Shown here: in pieces, positions 26,135 through 34,400 of the stretch | Layout: the number at the start of each line of letters is the position of its first letter | How positions within the stretch are numbered: position 1 is the stretch's first letter | Notes under the pieces: model-generated | The model's input: the letters and a program-made list of their open reading frames with translations, nothing else | Database searches by the model: none | What the model was told of the DNA's origin: nothing | Translations under genes and position numbers: made by a program | Assembly: GCF_037201805.1 (NCBI RefSeq) | Contig: NZ_CP147404.1 | Coordinates: 2,896,501-2,960,500 of the forward strand | DNA length: 64,000 nucleotides | Source: Bacillus sp. FJAT-52991 | Lineage (GTDB): Bacteria; Bacillota; Bacilli; Bacillales; Domibacillaceae | Reading direction: 5' to 3'

Positions 26135-26189
26135 TATAAAGTGAAACTTCAATCAGTGGGGGTCTTACAGCCCGTTAATGCGGGATAAA
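26135..26189 (+). repeat. Copy A of the short structured repeat (IS200/IS605-end-like)
   Basis: The element begins TAAAGTGAAACTTCAATCAG and ends with the small hairpin CCCGTTAATGCGGG and ATAA. Other copies: 38941-38994 (minus), 41651-41704, 42941-42994 and 44143-44249 (plus). It lacks terminal inverted repeats and has subterminal hairpins, as in IS200/IS605-derived non-autonomous elements; no transposase or TnpB is present. Confidence 0.65.
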
Positions 26190-26214
26190 AATGACATAAC
26201 TAATCTTAAGAAGT

Positions 26215-26251
26215 GAATCCATTTTGAACAATCTTTTTTCAAAATGGATTC
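26215..26251 (+). terminator. Hairpin terminator or end of a short transcript
   Basis: GAATCCATTTTGA (26215-26227) pairs perfectly with TCAAAATGGATTC (26239-26251), followed by TTCTTTGTTT. No coding gene ends here on the plus strand, so it may end a transcript starting at the repeat. Confidence 0.6.
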
Positions 26252-26323
26252 TTCTTTGTTTACCATAAAATAAGGGTTTATGGGATATTTTTGATCAAAC
26301 TTTATTTCGAAGTTACAAAATAC

Positions 26324-26354
26324 TTGAAGGTGACGCTACGTCATTTTATATACT
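26324..26354 (+). promoter_or_regulatory. MerR-type promoter with a 19-bp spacer
   Basis: TTGAAG (26324-26329) and TATACT (26349-26354) are separated by 19 bp instead of 17, and the spacer is filled by the dyad TGACG-CTA-CGTCA (26331-26343). An overlong spacer with a central dyad is the hallmark of promoters activated by MerR proteins through DNA twisting. A merR gene lies in the operon it drives. Confidence 0.8.
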
Positions 26355-26421
26355 GATTATTAGTAGCTACTTTGTAGCATGCTCAAGAAAAATGAGATTT
26401 AGAGAATTAGGAGGTTTTTAG

Positions 26422-26565
26422 ATGGAACAGGGGGATATTGTTATTTATGGATGTGTCATTATAGGTGCAGGTATTGGACTGACACTGGATAATGCATTTC
26501 CTGGTGTACTGATAGGCTTGGGAGCAGGCTACTTACTTAAACTTTTTTTTCGTAAAGAAGAATAA
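26422..26565 (+). CDS. 47-residue membrane protein in the MerR operon
   Basis: ATG at 26422 lies 8 nt after GGAGG. The product, MEQGDIVIYGCVIIGAGIGL and onward to LLKLFFRKEE, has a glycine-rich hydrophobic core that can span the membrane once or as a hairpin, with a basic C-terminus. Its clean ribosome site, its start 68 nt downstream of the MerR-type promoter, and the stop 65 nt before merR make it a credible gene. It may be a partner or sensor of the exporter gene 27399-28058. Family unknown. Confidence 0.65.
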   Translation: MEQGDIVIYGCVIIGAGIGLTLDNAFPGVLIGLGAGYLLKLFFRKEE

Positions 26566-26630
26566 AAGTGGAATGAATAAAACAGTCGTTAACGATAGGG
26601 TCTTAACGTACAGGAAGGTAGGTTTATCAG

Positions 26631-27389
26631 TTGATACACATTAACAAGGTTAGGGAGCTGACAGGTGTTACAGTAAGAACACTGCGTTACTACGATCAGA
26701 TCGGCTTATTAAAACCAACATCAAAAACGGAAGGTGGCCATCGTTTATATACGAACGAAGAAATAAAAAAACTACAGCAGGTTCAATTTTTAAAAAAGAT
26801 TGGATTTCGGTTACATGAAATTAAGGATATGCTCTCTTCCTGTCAGTGGGATTGGTCGGATAGTTTAAAGAGTCAATTATCTTTTGTAATAAAAGAACAG
26901 GAAAACTTAAAGAAAATAGAGCTAACCTTAAGGGAATTAATACATGGAATTGCGATAGAAGGAGAAGAAAACTCGATTGCCATTCAGAAGATCATGCAAT
27001 TATCCAGTAAAGATAAAGAAATACAGCAGTATTATCGCGAATCTTTATTTAAAGACAGAGAAATAAAGCTATGGGAAAAGGTTCCCAATATGACAAGTGA
27101 CAGCTCTGATTCACTCGAATGGATTGCTCTGATAGGTCAGTTAAAACGTTATATGAAGGATGGTCCAAAAGCATCCAAAGTTCAAAATATCATTAGAAGA
27201 ATGGATGAAAAGCGTTTAGAAGAATTTGATGGTGAGGATGAGTTTTTAAATAAGCTGTGGGAAATACGGATGTCATCAAAGCAATCAGATAAACTGGGAT
27301 TATATCCGATTGAACAGGATGTACTTGAGTTTATGAACCAGGCGTATGCATTTTTTATGACCGAAAAGAATAATCCTCAATCGGAATAA
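26631..27389 (+). CDS. MerR family transcriptional activator
   Basis: 252 residues from a TTG at 26631 with AGGAAGG upstream. The N-terminus (INKVRELTGVTVRTLRYYDQ, then GLLKPTSKTEGGHRLYTNEE and KIGFRLHEIKDML) is the winged-helix MerR DNA-binding domain; a long helix follows, and the 130-residue C-terminal part should sense a ligand, as in TipA-like MerR proteins. No CxC metal-binding motif is evident, so an organic inducer is more likely than a metal. It probably activates the 19-bp-spacer promoter at 26324-26354 and so its own operon. Confidence 0.88.
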   Translation: MIHINKVRELTGVTVRTLRYYDQIGLLKPTSKTEGGHRLYTNEEIKKLQQVQFLKKIGFRLHEIKDMLSSCQWDWSDSLKSQLSFVIKEQENLKKIELTLRELIHGIAIEGEENSIAIQKIMQLSSKDKEIQQYYRESLFKDREIKLWEKVPNMTSDSSDSLEWIALIGQLKRYMKDGPKASKVQNIIRRMDEKRLEEFDGEDEFLNKLWEIRMSSKQSDKLGLYPIEQDVLEFMNQAYAFFMTEKNNPQSE

Positions 27390-27398
27390 GGGGGAAAA

Positions 27399-28058
27399 AT
27401 GGTGAGTACAGAATTACTTCTCCTGATAAGTGGCTTGGCTTTATTGGATATGCTAAGCCCTGCCACAATAGGGGTAACAGTGTATCTACTTTTAACAGAT
27501 AATAGGACACTTATCAAACGTTTATTGGTTTATTTATTGACAGTAGCAGCATTTTATTTTGTTGTTGGAGTTTCACTCATGTTAGGATTAGGTTTTTTGC
27601 TTGAGATTATTTCTGGCATATTTCAAAATCGAATCATAAGCTGGCTAGTCTTTATTATTGGAGCGATATTATTCATCGCAAGTTTTTATGTTCCAACAAA
27701 GAAAAACTCAGGCCTACCTACACCAAAATCAAAAAGCATACTTTCAATGGTTGCTCTGGGATTCACTACTTCATTAATTGAAGTAGGTACAGCATTTCCT
27801 TATTTTGCAGCAATCGGCATAATGACTACTTCTAATCTATCATGGATGGAATGGTCTGCTATTTTAGCTGGATACAATTTTATCATGGTGTTGCCTTCCC
27901 TCTTGTTGCTTCTACTCTATCTCCTGTTTGGTCGATCGATACAAAAGCCTCTTCAGAAGCTTCGGGTGAAAATCGCTAATAATACAGGATCGGCTCTTTC
28001 GTGGATAATGTGTATTGTTGGACTCATTCTGATTTTTAATAGCCTGGATTATTTATAG
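27399..28058 (+). CDS. GAP/Sap-family (LysE-like) membrane transporter
   Basis: 219 residues with six predicted membrane helices. SGLALLDMLSPATIGVTVYL at the N-terminus and GFTTSLIEVGTAFPYFAAIG in the centre are the repeated-half motifs of the GAP (Sap, sulfolipid-1-addressing-protein-like) family, related to LysE exporters. It starts 9 nt after merR, as the third gene of the operon. Likely an exporter for a small amphipathic compound that is also sensed by the MerR protein; the substrate is not evident. Confidence 0.75.
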   Translation: MVSTELLLLISGLALLDMLSPATIGVTVYLLLTDNRTLIKRLLVYLLTVAAFYFVVGVSLMLGLGFLLEIISGIFQNRIISWLVFIIGAILFIASFYVPTKKNSGLPTPKSKSILSMVALGFTTSLIEVGTAFPYFAAIGIMTTSNLSWMEWSAILAGYNFIMVLPSLLLLLLYLLFGRSIQKPLQKLRVKIANNTGSALSWIMCIVGLILIFNSLDYL

Positions 28059-28096
28059 GGTGTTTGACCAAAGTATAGGCAGTAAATAATCAAACT

Positions 28097-28222
28097 TTAT
28101 TTCAAAGCTACACCTAGACATTTACGCGGACGACTATTCATTAGATGGAGCGCCTGATTGAGCTCTTCATCTGAAACCTTATTAAAATCAGCGTCTTTCG
28201 GGAAGAACTTACGTAGAAGACC
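28097..28222 (-). mobile_element. IS30-family transposase C-terminal remnant
   Basis: The minus strand reads 41 codons: GLLRKFFPKDADFNKVSDEE, LNQALHLMNSRPRKCLG, VALK, stop. This is the conserved end of IS30 transposases (N-LLR-FFPKGTDF, then NNRPRKCLG). The start and DDE core are absent. It abuts the 3'-end motif at 28223. Confidence 0.85.
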
Positions 28223-28240
28223 GGGGAGTGACAGGCACCT
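28223..28240 (-). repeat. Copy 2 of the GTGCCTGTCACTCC 3'-end motif
   Basis: The minus strand reads AGGTGCCTGTCACTCCCC, beginning within the TAG stop codon of the LysR gene. Confidence 0.65.
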
Positions 28241-29099
28241 ACTCCCACCCCCATTCTTTCACAAATTCCTCGACTTCTTCTGTGATGATTTTGGTCATGA
28301 AATAAGTGAGTGAGGTTGGTCGTTGAATCTGTACTGATGGGATAATCATTAATTTCTGGTGATTTAATTCTTCCTTCACCATCGATAAAGGCAAGTACGA
28401 GAGGCCCAGGCCTTGTTCAATCAGCCGTTTAGTGACATCCATTTGTGTGACAGGCAAGGTGCGAACGGATGGAGCAATTTGTCTAACTGCAGGCAATAAT
28501 TCCTCCCAATAAGTAGGGTGATTATCTATTAATAAGCGATACATTTGTAGCGCCTCTGCTTCTGTCATCGAACACCGATCTGAATCGTAAGGAGCCACTA
28601 GAACAACAGGGTCTTGGTGAATCACCTTATAGTGAATGCCTGCTTCCCACGGTTCCATTCGTGATAAACCAATATCCGCTTGTCCGCTTCTCACTTTCTT
28701 GCCGATGTCAAACGAACGAACGACATCGATGACCACTTCAATTTCTGGATGTGTCTCCATAAAACGACTTAAGATCGGAGGCAAAATCGATGCCGCGATT
28801 TGGGGAGCAACTGCTATTTTTAATATCCGATGAACCCCTTTTTTCCACGCTTCCATTTCCTCGATTCCTTCATTGTATGTTGTCATCAACTTCTTAGCAA
28901 TTGGCAAAAATTTAGCTCCGGCCGCTGTCAAAGCTACATGCTTGCCAACACGATCAAATAATTTCACATCAAGGTGCTGCTCCAACCGCTTCACATGCTT
29001 ACTTACAGCAGGCTGAGTAAGAAACAGTTCATCTGACGCTTGACGAAAGTTTTCATGCTTGGCGGCACTTAAAAACGTACGTACCCATTTTATCTCCAC
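28239..29099 (-). CDS. LysR family transcriptional regulator
   Basis: 286 residues from a GTG at 29099 with AGGGATC just upstream. The N-terminal winged HTH is clear (FLSAAKHENFRQASDELFLT, QPAVSKHVKRLEQHLDVKLF), and the remaining about 200 residues form the periplasmic-binding-protein-like effector domain. It is divergent from the methyltransferase gene at 29219, with 119 nt between, so it may regulate that gene; LysR proteins usually control a divergent neighbour. Inducer unknown. Confidence 0.88.
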   Translation of the reverse strand: MEIKWVRTFLSAAKHENFRQASDELFLTQPAVSKHVKRLEQHLDVKLFDRVGKHVALTAAGAKFLPIAKKLMTTYNEGIEEMEAWKKGVHRILKIAVAPQIAASILPPILSRFMETHPEIEVVIDVVRSFDIGKKVRSGQADIGLSRMEPWEAGIHYKVIHQDPVVLVAPYDSDRCSMTEAEALQMYRLLIDNHPTYWEELLPAVRQIAPSVRTLPVTQMDVTKRLIEQGLGLSYLPLSMVKEELNHQKLMIIPSVQIQRPTSLTYFMTKIITEEVEEFVKEWGWE

Positions 29100-29218
29100 A
29101 CTGATCCCTGCTTTCTCTTTAATAACACTTCGTTATCAATCAATCTATTTTTTATTTATTTTCATTATATACCAAATCGTGTATTCTTCATTTAACGACA
29201 ACATAAGGAGGAAATAAA

Positions 29219-29902
29219 ATGGATACGACAAAAGAACAGGTAATGAACCGATTCAATGAGCACGCGGCTGTTTATGATGAACAAAGGAAAAAATTAATTC
29301 CTTGCTTCGATGATTTCTATTCAATTCCGATTTCACTAATAGAAAGTGGCAAGAAAGATCCCAGCGTCTTAGATATTGGAGCAGGCACAGGATTATTTTC
29401 CGCCTTTTTGAAAGAGAAGTTCCCTCAAGCTCAATTGACATTGATTGATCTTTCAGAAAAGATGTTAGAGATCGCCAAAAAACGTTTTAATCATGAAGAA
29501 ATCCGTTACGTGACTGCGGATTACACGAAATACCAGTTCGAAGAGCAAACATTCGATATCATCATTTCCTCTTTATCGATTCACCATCTATCAGATGAAG
29601 AAAAAAGAAAGCTATATCAAAATGTGTACAAATGGCTTAATCCAGGTGGAATTTTCATCAATGCCGATCAAGTACTTGGCCATACTCCATTTATCGACTC
29701 GTTATACAAACAAGATTGGCAGCAAAAAATTGCGGCGAGCGGATTGACGAAGCAACAACTAGAAACCGCTCATGAGCGCACTAAGCTAGATCGAATGTCC
29801 ACTTTGCAACAGCAACTTGATTGGTTAACAGAAAGCGGCTTTCACGACGTCGATTGCGTCTATAAATATTTTAACTTTGTCGTGTTGTTTGGGAGAAAGT
29901 AA
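29219..29902 (+). CDS. Class I SAM-dependent methyltransferase
   Basis: 227 residues, AAGGAGGA 5 nt before the ATG. Motif I VLDIGAGTGLFSAFL (about 50-64), the acidic end of strand 2 (LTLIDLSEKMLEIAKKRF) and motif IV FDIIISSLSIHHLSDEEKR identify a Rossmann-type methyltransferase of the Methyltransf_11/25 type. The substrate cannot be read from the sequence. Divergent from the LysR gene and followed by a terminator, so monocistronic. Confidence 0.85.
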   Translation: MDTTKEQVMNRFNEHAAVYDEQRKKLIPCFDDFYSIPISLIESGKKDPSVLDIGAGTGLFSAFLKEKFPQAQLTLIDLSEKMLEIAKKRFNHEEIRYVTADYTKYQFEEQTFDIIISSLSIHHLSDEEKRKLYQNVYKWLNPGGIFINADQVLGHTPFIDSLYKQDWQQKIAASGLTKQQLETAHERTKLDRMSTLQQQLDWLTESGFHDVDCVYKYFNFVVLFGRK

Positions 29903-29972
29903 TTCCCCAAGAAGTGAATGGGCACCTCCACCGCTCTATTCACAGGAATCATGATAGAACGATAGAACGACC

Positions 29973-30022
29973 AATACCAGCTCCCTCCTGCTTCATCGCA
30001 GTCGGGGGCTGGTATTCTTTTT
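29973..30022 (+). terminator. Rho-independent terminator of the methyltransferase gene
   Basis: AATACCAGCTCCC pairs with GGGGGCTGGTATT around an 18-nt loop and is followed by CTTTTTAAC. Confidence 0.75.
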
Positions 30023-30032
30023 AACATATTTC

Positions 30033-30050
30033 GGGGAGTGACAGGCACCT
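30033..30050 (-). repeat. Copy 3 of the GTGCCTGTCACTCC 3'-end motif
   Basis: The minus strand reads AGGTGCCTGTCACTCCCC two bases after the stop codon (TAG, 30053-30055) of the GyrI-like gene. Confidence 0.65.
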
Positions 30051-30052
30051 AC

Positions 30053-30799
30053 CTACCCCCGTATTGCGATATATATTTCGACTTGTGCTTCTTCAGGATT
30101 GGCACATTTTTCGTCGTATTTTTCAAAGTCTCCTGTGTAGGTTCGTTCTACTTCTGATTGAGCGAACCACGCCCAGATGTCTTGCCAAGCTTTGATGACC
30201 ACTTCAGGCATTGGCCCTTTCTCAGAAGTGAACACCATATATTTGGCAGCTGGAATCGTCTTCACAACCACGCCCTCTGGGACGGCTTCGCTTGATGACA
30301 TTTCCATTCCAAGCGTGATCGAATACTCCCCGTTCACATCTGTCGTATAGTCAGAGTACAGCCCGTACACAATACCTGGCTTCACAAGATGAGAAACCTT
30401 CTCCCCCACCTTTTGCTGATAAAACGCTGACCATAATGATGGGATCTTTGCCTTCGAAGTCATTTCATCCGCATTGCATGTCCGAGCTGTCATTCCGATC
30501 ACTTGAAAGGGTTCTTTCTCAACGACAACAGGCGCTGCGAATTCACTCTTTCTCCATCTCTTTAAATTCGGTAAAAAAGAAGCTAACATTTGACGTGCTT
30601 GATCTTCTTTCATGCCATCTTTCTTTAAATGAGGCACACAAATATCAATCATTTCCTCAACTGTTAAATCTGGCTGCTTAAACTCACCTGCCTCGTAACA
30701 ATATGTACAATAGTCTTTACTAAGTTGCCCTTCTTTTTCTGTACCAAGTAACGATTGATCAGTTAATGGCCTTCCACAACTTTGACAATGATTTTGCAT
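30053..30799 (-). CDS. Zinc-ribbon plus GyrI-like effector-binding protein
   Basis: 248 residues. The N-terminus has CQSCGRPL and CTYC, a putative zinc ribbon, then a short helical region (VEEMIDICVPHLKKDGMKED). The C-terminal about 155 residues are an AraC effector-binding/GyrI-like domain (FQVIGMTARTCNADEM, GVVVKTIPAAKYMVFTSEKG, EVEIYIAIR). It lies downstream of a WYL-type regulator on the same strand (245 nt gap), a common pairing in Bacillus. It probably binds a small molecule; enzymatic activity is not evident. Confidence 0.8.
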   Translation of the reverse strand: MQNHCQSCGRPLTDQSLLGTEKEGQLSKDYCTYCYEAGEFKQPDLTVEEMIDICVPHLKKDGMKEDQARQMLASFLPNLKRWRKSEFAAPVVVEKEPFQVIGMTARTCNADEMTSKAKIPSLWSAFYQQKVGEKVSHLVKPGIVYGLYSDYTTDVNGEYSITLGMEMSSSEAVPEGVVVKTIPAAKYMVFTSEKGPMPEVVIKAWQDIWAWFAQSEVERTYTGDFEKYDEKCANPEEAQVEIYIAIRG

Positions 30800-30884
30800 C
30801 TTTCATTCTCCACCCTTCTGTCATTTGCCCTTACTATAACAAACCTAACTTGACAACAGTCTGTCATAAAATGAACGGGGATTT

Positions 30885-31040
30885 AACGGAACGACTGATT
30901 GTAGAGAATCGCCGCCCAATTCTGAGGGATTGCCGACTGATTTTCTCACATCTCCGACTAAAAAAGGCGAATGAACGACTAATCCCCCATCTAATAGAAA
31001 AAGGACCATCTACAAGCCGAATAATCGACTTATCAGACAG
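30885..31040. repeat. Array of degenerate CGACTGATT-like motifs
   Basis: CGACTGATT, CCGACTGATTT, CCGACTAA, ACGACTAATC and TCGACTTAT recur every 20-40 bases between the WYL gene and the GyrI-like gene. The composition recalls the array at 55126-55418. No function is known to me. Confidence 0.45.
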
Positions 31041-31044
31041 TCCT

Positions 31045-31974
31045 TTAAAATTCATCCTTTTCTTTATATAACGCCACAATTTCCTCGGCACGTTCTTTCA
31101 CAATCTTTCTTATATGTAAGGGCTCAACCACTCGGATTCGATGTCCAAAGCTAAGCAAGTAGCCGTACAGCCATTCATCTTCAGGCATTGACACGGTCAC
31201 TATCGAATGCTCTCTATCCACACTGTCGGCACCAAACATTTCTTCCATTGTTGTTACCATCTGTGGATCAAAAGACAGCGTAAGATCGACCAAGTTTTGC
31301 GGCTGATGCCACTCTTTATCCCACGGCAGTTCCGATAACTTGAGCTCCTTTCGCTCAAATGACTCCTTCTCTTCTTTTACATCCTTCATTCTAGCAATTT
31401 TAAACAATCGAAATTCTTTTCTTAATCGACAATACCCATACACATACCATGTTTGCCCTTTTTGTACTAATGTGTGCGGCTCAATCCATCGATTCGTTTG
31501 TCTGCCCTCACTAGTTAAATAGGAAAAACTGACACAATGCCCCATTCTAATCGCCTGTTTCAATAAAGTGAGCTGTTCCTTTAAGACCACATTTTGTCCC
31601 CAAGGACTAAGATCAATAAATACTTGATCAATAGACTGCTTGATCGTCTCATCGGCCACACCTGTTATCTTCTCAAGTACCGCTTCAGCATGTGGGTCTT
31701 CATAAGAGGTCAGTACACTTTTAATCGCCACAGAAAGTGAGGCCAGTTCTTCCTTTGTTAACACTTGCTTGTCCACTCGGTAACCATCGATTAAACTAAT
31801 CCCTCCGTTTGCCCCTTTCTGACTAACGACGGGGATCCCGGCACAACTAAGCGTTTCGACATCCCGATAGATCGTCCGAATCGACACATCAAATAACTCC
31901 GCCAGCTCTTGTGCTTTCACTTTTTTGCGATTAGTTAAAATCATCGTCATCGTTAATAAACGGTCTAGTTTCAT
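31045..31974 (-). CDS. YafY-type HTH/WYL-domain transcriptional regulator
   Basis: 309 residues. N-terminal DeoR-like HTH (KVKAQELAELFDVSIRTIYR, DVETLSCAGIPVVSQKGANG), then the WYL domain (GHCVSFSYLTSEGRQTNRWI, TWYVYGYCRLRKEFRLFKIA) and a C-terminal WCX extension. WYL proteins bind nucleic-acid or small ligands and act as repressors or activators. It starts 1-2 nt after the DedA gene end, so it belongs to the unit DedA, WYL, GyrI-like. Confidence 0.88.
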   Translation of the reverse strand: MKLDRLLTMTMILTNRKKVKAQELAELFDVSIRTIYRDVETLSCAGIPVVSQKGANGGISLIDGYRVDKQVLTKEELASLSVAIKSVLTSYEDPHAEAVLEKITGVADETIKQSIDQVFIDLSPWGQNVVLKEQLTLLKQAIRMGHCVSFSYLTSEGRQTNRWIEPHTLVQKGQTWYVYGYCRLRKEFRLFKIARMKDVKEEKESFERKELKLSELPWDKEWHQPQNLVDLTLSFDPQMVTTMEEMFGADSVDREHSIVTVSMPEDEWLYGYLLSFGHRIRVVEPLHIRKIVKERAEEIVALYKEKDEF

Positions 31975-31975
31975 T

Positions 31976-32581
31976 TTACATAACCTTTCTGATTTTGTTT
32001 CTTCTTTTTCTCTTCCACACGAAGGCCGCGCCTGTCACAACTAAAATACTAGCTAAAACAATTAACGTTTCCATCCCATAATAAACCATTGTATCAATAT
32101 GATCCTCAAATACATAACCAATTGTAAAAACGACGAATAACCATATAAACACTCCTAAATAGGAGAATAATGCAAAAGTAGCGAACGGCAACTTACGCAT
32201 ACCATACAAGAAGGGAACAAAATTGCGTATACCAGGTACAAAATAGCTGAATAACAGAGAATAAGCATGATATTTATCAATTATCGTTAAAGACTTCCTC
32301 AAAGTTTTAGAAAAATAATTTTTACGTTCGAAAAAAATCAACAATGGCCGGCCGATAAAGCGACCGAATAAATAACTTGTTGTAATTGCTGCTGTAATTC
32401 CACAATAGGTCACTAGAAATGCAGCTATAGGATTTAATAAATTTGATGATGCCGCAAACCCTAATGTCGTAACAATGGCTTCGTTCGGTACAGGAATTCC
32501 GAAAATACCGAGCCATAGCCATAGAAACAAACCAATATATCCACTCTCTTCAATTATCGCTATCAAGGATTCCAGTTCCAT
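31976..32581 (-). CDS. DedA family membrane protein
   Basis: 201 residues from the ATG at 32581 (MELESLIAIIEES), 6 nt after GGAGGG. Four to five membrane segments and the DedA patterns LGIFGIPVPNEAIVTTLGF, AAITTSYLFGRFIGRP and FSYFVPGIRNFVPFLYGMRK (the F-R-xPG/G-R motif) are clear. DedA proteins act in phospholipid or undecaprenyl-phosphate recycling across the membrane. First gene of a probable three-gene transcript. Confidence 0.88.
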   Translation of the reverse strand: MELESLIAIIEESGYIGLFLWLWLGIFGIPVPNEAIVTTLGFAASSNLLNPIAAFLVTYCGITAAITTSYLFGRFIGRPLLIFFERKNYFSKTLRKSLTIIDKYHAYSLLFSYFVPGIRNFVPFLYGMRKLPFATFALFSYLGVFIWLFVVFTIGYVFEDHIDTMVYYGMETLIVLASILVVTGAAFVWKRKRRNKIRKVM

Positions 32582-32793
32582 TGCTTTCCCTCCGCTCACA
32601 ACATCCTATATGCTAATTTTACAACTTTTCAGTATATATAAGATCGAACCTCACACTGACTTTATCGTAAGGCAATGGTAGTGAAAACCAAAAATTCACC
32701 TATTTTGTTAATCAAATCATAACATCTTTTTCAGCAAAGACTATGTTAAAATGTAGTGCTGAATTTTAGCTTATTTACACGAATGGGTCAAAC

Positions 32794-32828
32794 AAAGCGA
32801 CAGCTCCCCCTGAGGTAGCTGTCGCTTT
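32794..32828. terminator. Strong hairpin terminator in the DedA/ABC intergenic space
   Basis: AAAGCGACAGCT (32794-32805) pairs with AGCTGTCGCTTT (32817-32828). It ends the ABC operon on the minus strand. The rest of 32582-32904 holds only flanking AT-rich sequence. Confidence 0.8.
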
Positions 32829-32904
32829 CTATACCAAAGAAAAAAATCCTTTATAATGGATACCTAGCTAAATCCACTAAAAAGGATATGATTTTAACTA
32901 ACAC

Positions 32905-33597
32905 TCAAATAGCATCGTCTTTCTCGATATTTCGAATCGCCAAGTAGGCAATCATCACGCCAATGGCGGCGAGCCCTAATTGAAGGGGAATGAATGTCAC
33001 CATGGAGAAAGCCGGATTAGTCGAGCAAGCAATCGACACAATGAACAGAGATGAAGCGATAGTGGCTGGAACCGAATATTTACGCATACCAAAGTACAAT
33101 GCAATTAAGCTTGCTCCAGCAGCTGCGATGGCAAAGAAAATCATTTTTATCGCCTCTTCTAAAAATTGATGGGCAGTGACCGAAAAAGGAACAATCGGAA
33201 CATAAGCATTGAGAACAAAAAACGAACCAGCAACAACGATATTAGACAACAAAATCGTAATAAACGTCAGCACTGCTATTATTAGTAGTTTACTAGCAAT
33301 CATTTTCTTTCGGTTAACAGGGTAAGAGAACAAAATCAAAATCGTTTTATTTCGATATTCTTCGATCACCATTTTCGCAATCAATACCGCGGCAAATACA
33401 ATAAACGTCGCTCTCACCATTCCTCCGATGAGTACAAAGACATCTTGATATGCTTTAACCATTAAGTCTCCCTCTCTTTGTGCTATATACATAATGAAAC
33501 AGATCATTGCCGTCATAACAATGGTGGCAATCAGCGCCCCTTTTACATACCACCCAAATTTAAACTTCTTCATTTCCAGCTTTATTAGTTGCAGCAT
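32905..33597 (-). CDS. ABC-2 type permease, second subunit
   Basis: 230 residues with six predicted membrane helices (MLQLIKLEMKKFKFGWYVKG, then VLIAKMVIEEYRNKTILILF). The EEYRNKT element before helix 3 and the FSYPVNRKKMI turn are typical of BcrB/NatB-like ABC-2 permeases; the same pattern occurs in the next gene, so the two are paralogues. Last gene of the ABC operon, 98 nt after its paralogue. Likely exports or detoxifies a peptide antibiotic together with the ATPase. Confidence 0.8.
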   Translation of the reverse strand: MLQLIKLEMKKFKFGWYVKGALIATIVMTAMICFIMYIAQREGDLMVKAYQDVFVLIGGMVRATFIVFAAVLIAKMVIEEYRNKTILILFSYPVNRKKMIASKLLIIAVLTFITILLSNIVVAGSFFVLNAYVPIVPFSVTAHQFLEEAIKMIFFAIAAAGASLIALYFGMRKYSVPATIASSLFIVSIACSTNPAFSMVTFIPLQLGLAAIGVMIAYLAIRNIEKDDAI

Positions 33598-33695
33598 AAT
33601 ATTCTACTCTCCTCCTTTTCCCATTAAGATTAGATCCACCTATGCAAATTCACTACATATAGGATTTTTTTCAATTTTTATTCCTCGTTTCTTCT

Positions 33696-34400
33696 TTAAA
33701 CCACATCAATTTTATTAACTTTATGATAAGAGAGATAGCCAATTCCAAGACCTAATAAACAGAATGCAACCGGTACTCCAATGAAGTCGAACAAACTAAC
33801 TTGACCACTCTCATCACCAACCGCTCCGTTAATCACGACTCCAATTAATATGGCCGAGACAATGGTTGTACGAGTTGATTTTTTTCTCATACCGAAATAT
33901 AAAGGAATCAAGCTTATTCCAGCAACCATAAATGCCTGAATCAAAGTAGTTGGAACTGTAGCAATCATCTCACCCATACTAACAGGTGTTTCAAAGAATC
34001 CTATCATTGGATTTAAGAAGAAAATTAATATATTGATCATTAAAGTAGCAATGATGATGTTGAAAAAACAAAAGCCAAAAACAATGGATAACTTCGCTTG
34101 CATTAATTTCTTCCGTGGTAGCGGATAAGTAAACAATAATTGCATCGTTTTATTCTTGTATTCATCAATGACTAAACGTGATAAAATACCCGCTGAAAAA
34201 ATGATAAATGTGATTCTAATAGAGATATTCGTTAAAGACATGAATCCTGCATAATCTGTGAACATTAGATCACTCTCAACTTTAGAACCCCACGCCATCA
34301 GACCAACAGCAGTGAAAATCCCTAAAATACAACATGCTACGCCTTTAAAATAACGAGATAATTGATGTTTTTTCCATTCTAGCCTCATCAAATTAAGCAT
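33696..34400 (-). CDS. ABC-2 type permease, first subunit
   Basis: 234 residues from the ATG at 34400 (MLNLMRLEWKKHQLSRYFKG), after GGAGGGAA and overlapping the ATPase stop by 8 nt. Six membrane helices; contains LVIDEYKNKTMQLLFTYPLP, the same signature as the second permease. Translational coupling with the ATPase gene implies a stoichiometric complex. Confidence 0.82.
   Translation of the reverse strand: MLNLMRLEWKKHQLSRYFKGVACCILGIFTAVGLMAWGSKVESDLMFTDYAGFMSLTNISIRITFIIFSAGILSRLVIDEYKNKTMQLLFTYPLPRKKLMQAKLSIVFGFCFFNIIIATLMINILIFFLNPMIGFFETPVSMGEMIATVPTTLIQAFMVAGISLIPLYFGMRKKSTRTTIVSAILIGVVINGAVGDESGQVSLFDFIGVPVAFCLLGLGIGYLSYHKVNKIDVV

Noticed and set aside
26034..26190. Open frame ending in the repeat copy A (KVKLQSVGVLQPVNAG)
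   Set aside because: No start signal; the end is the translated repeat, and the rest has no family resemblance.
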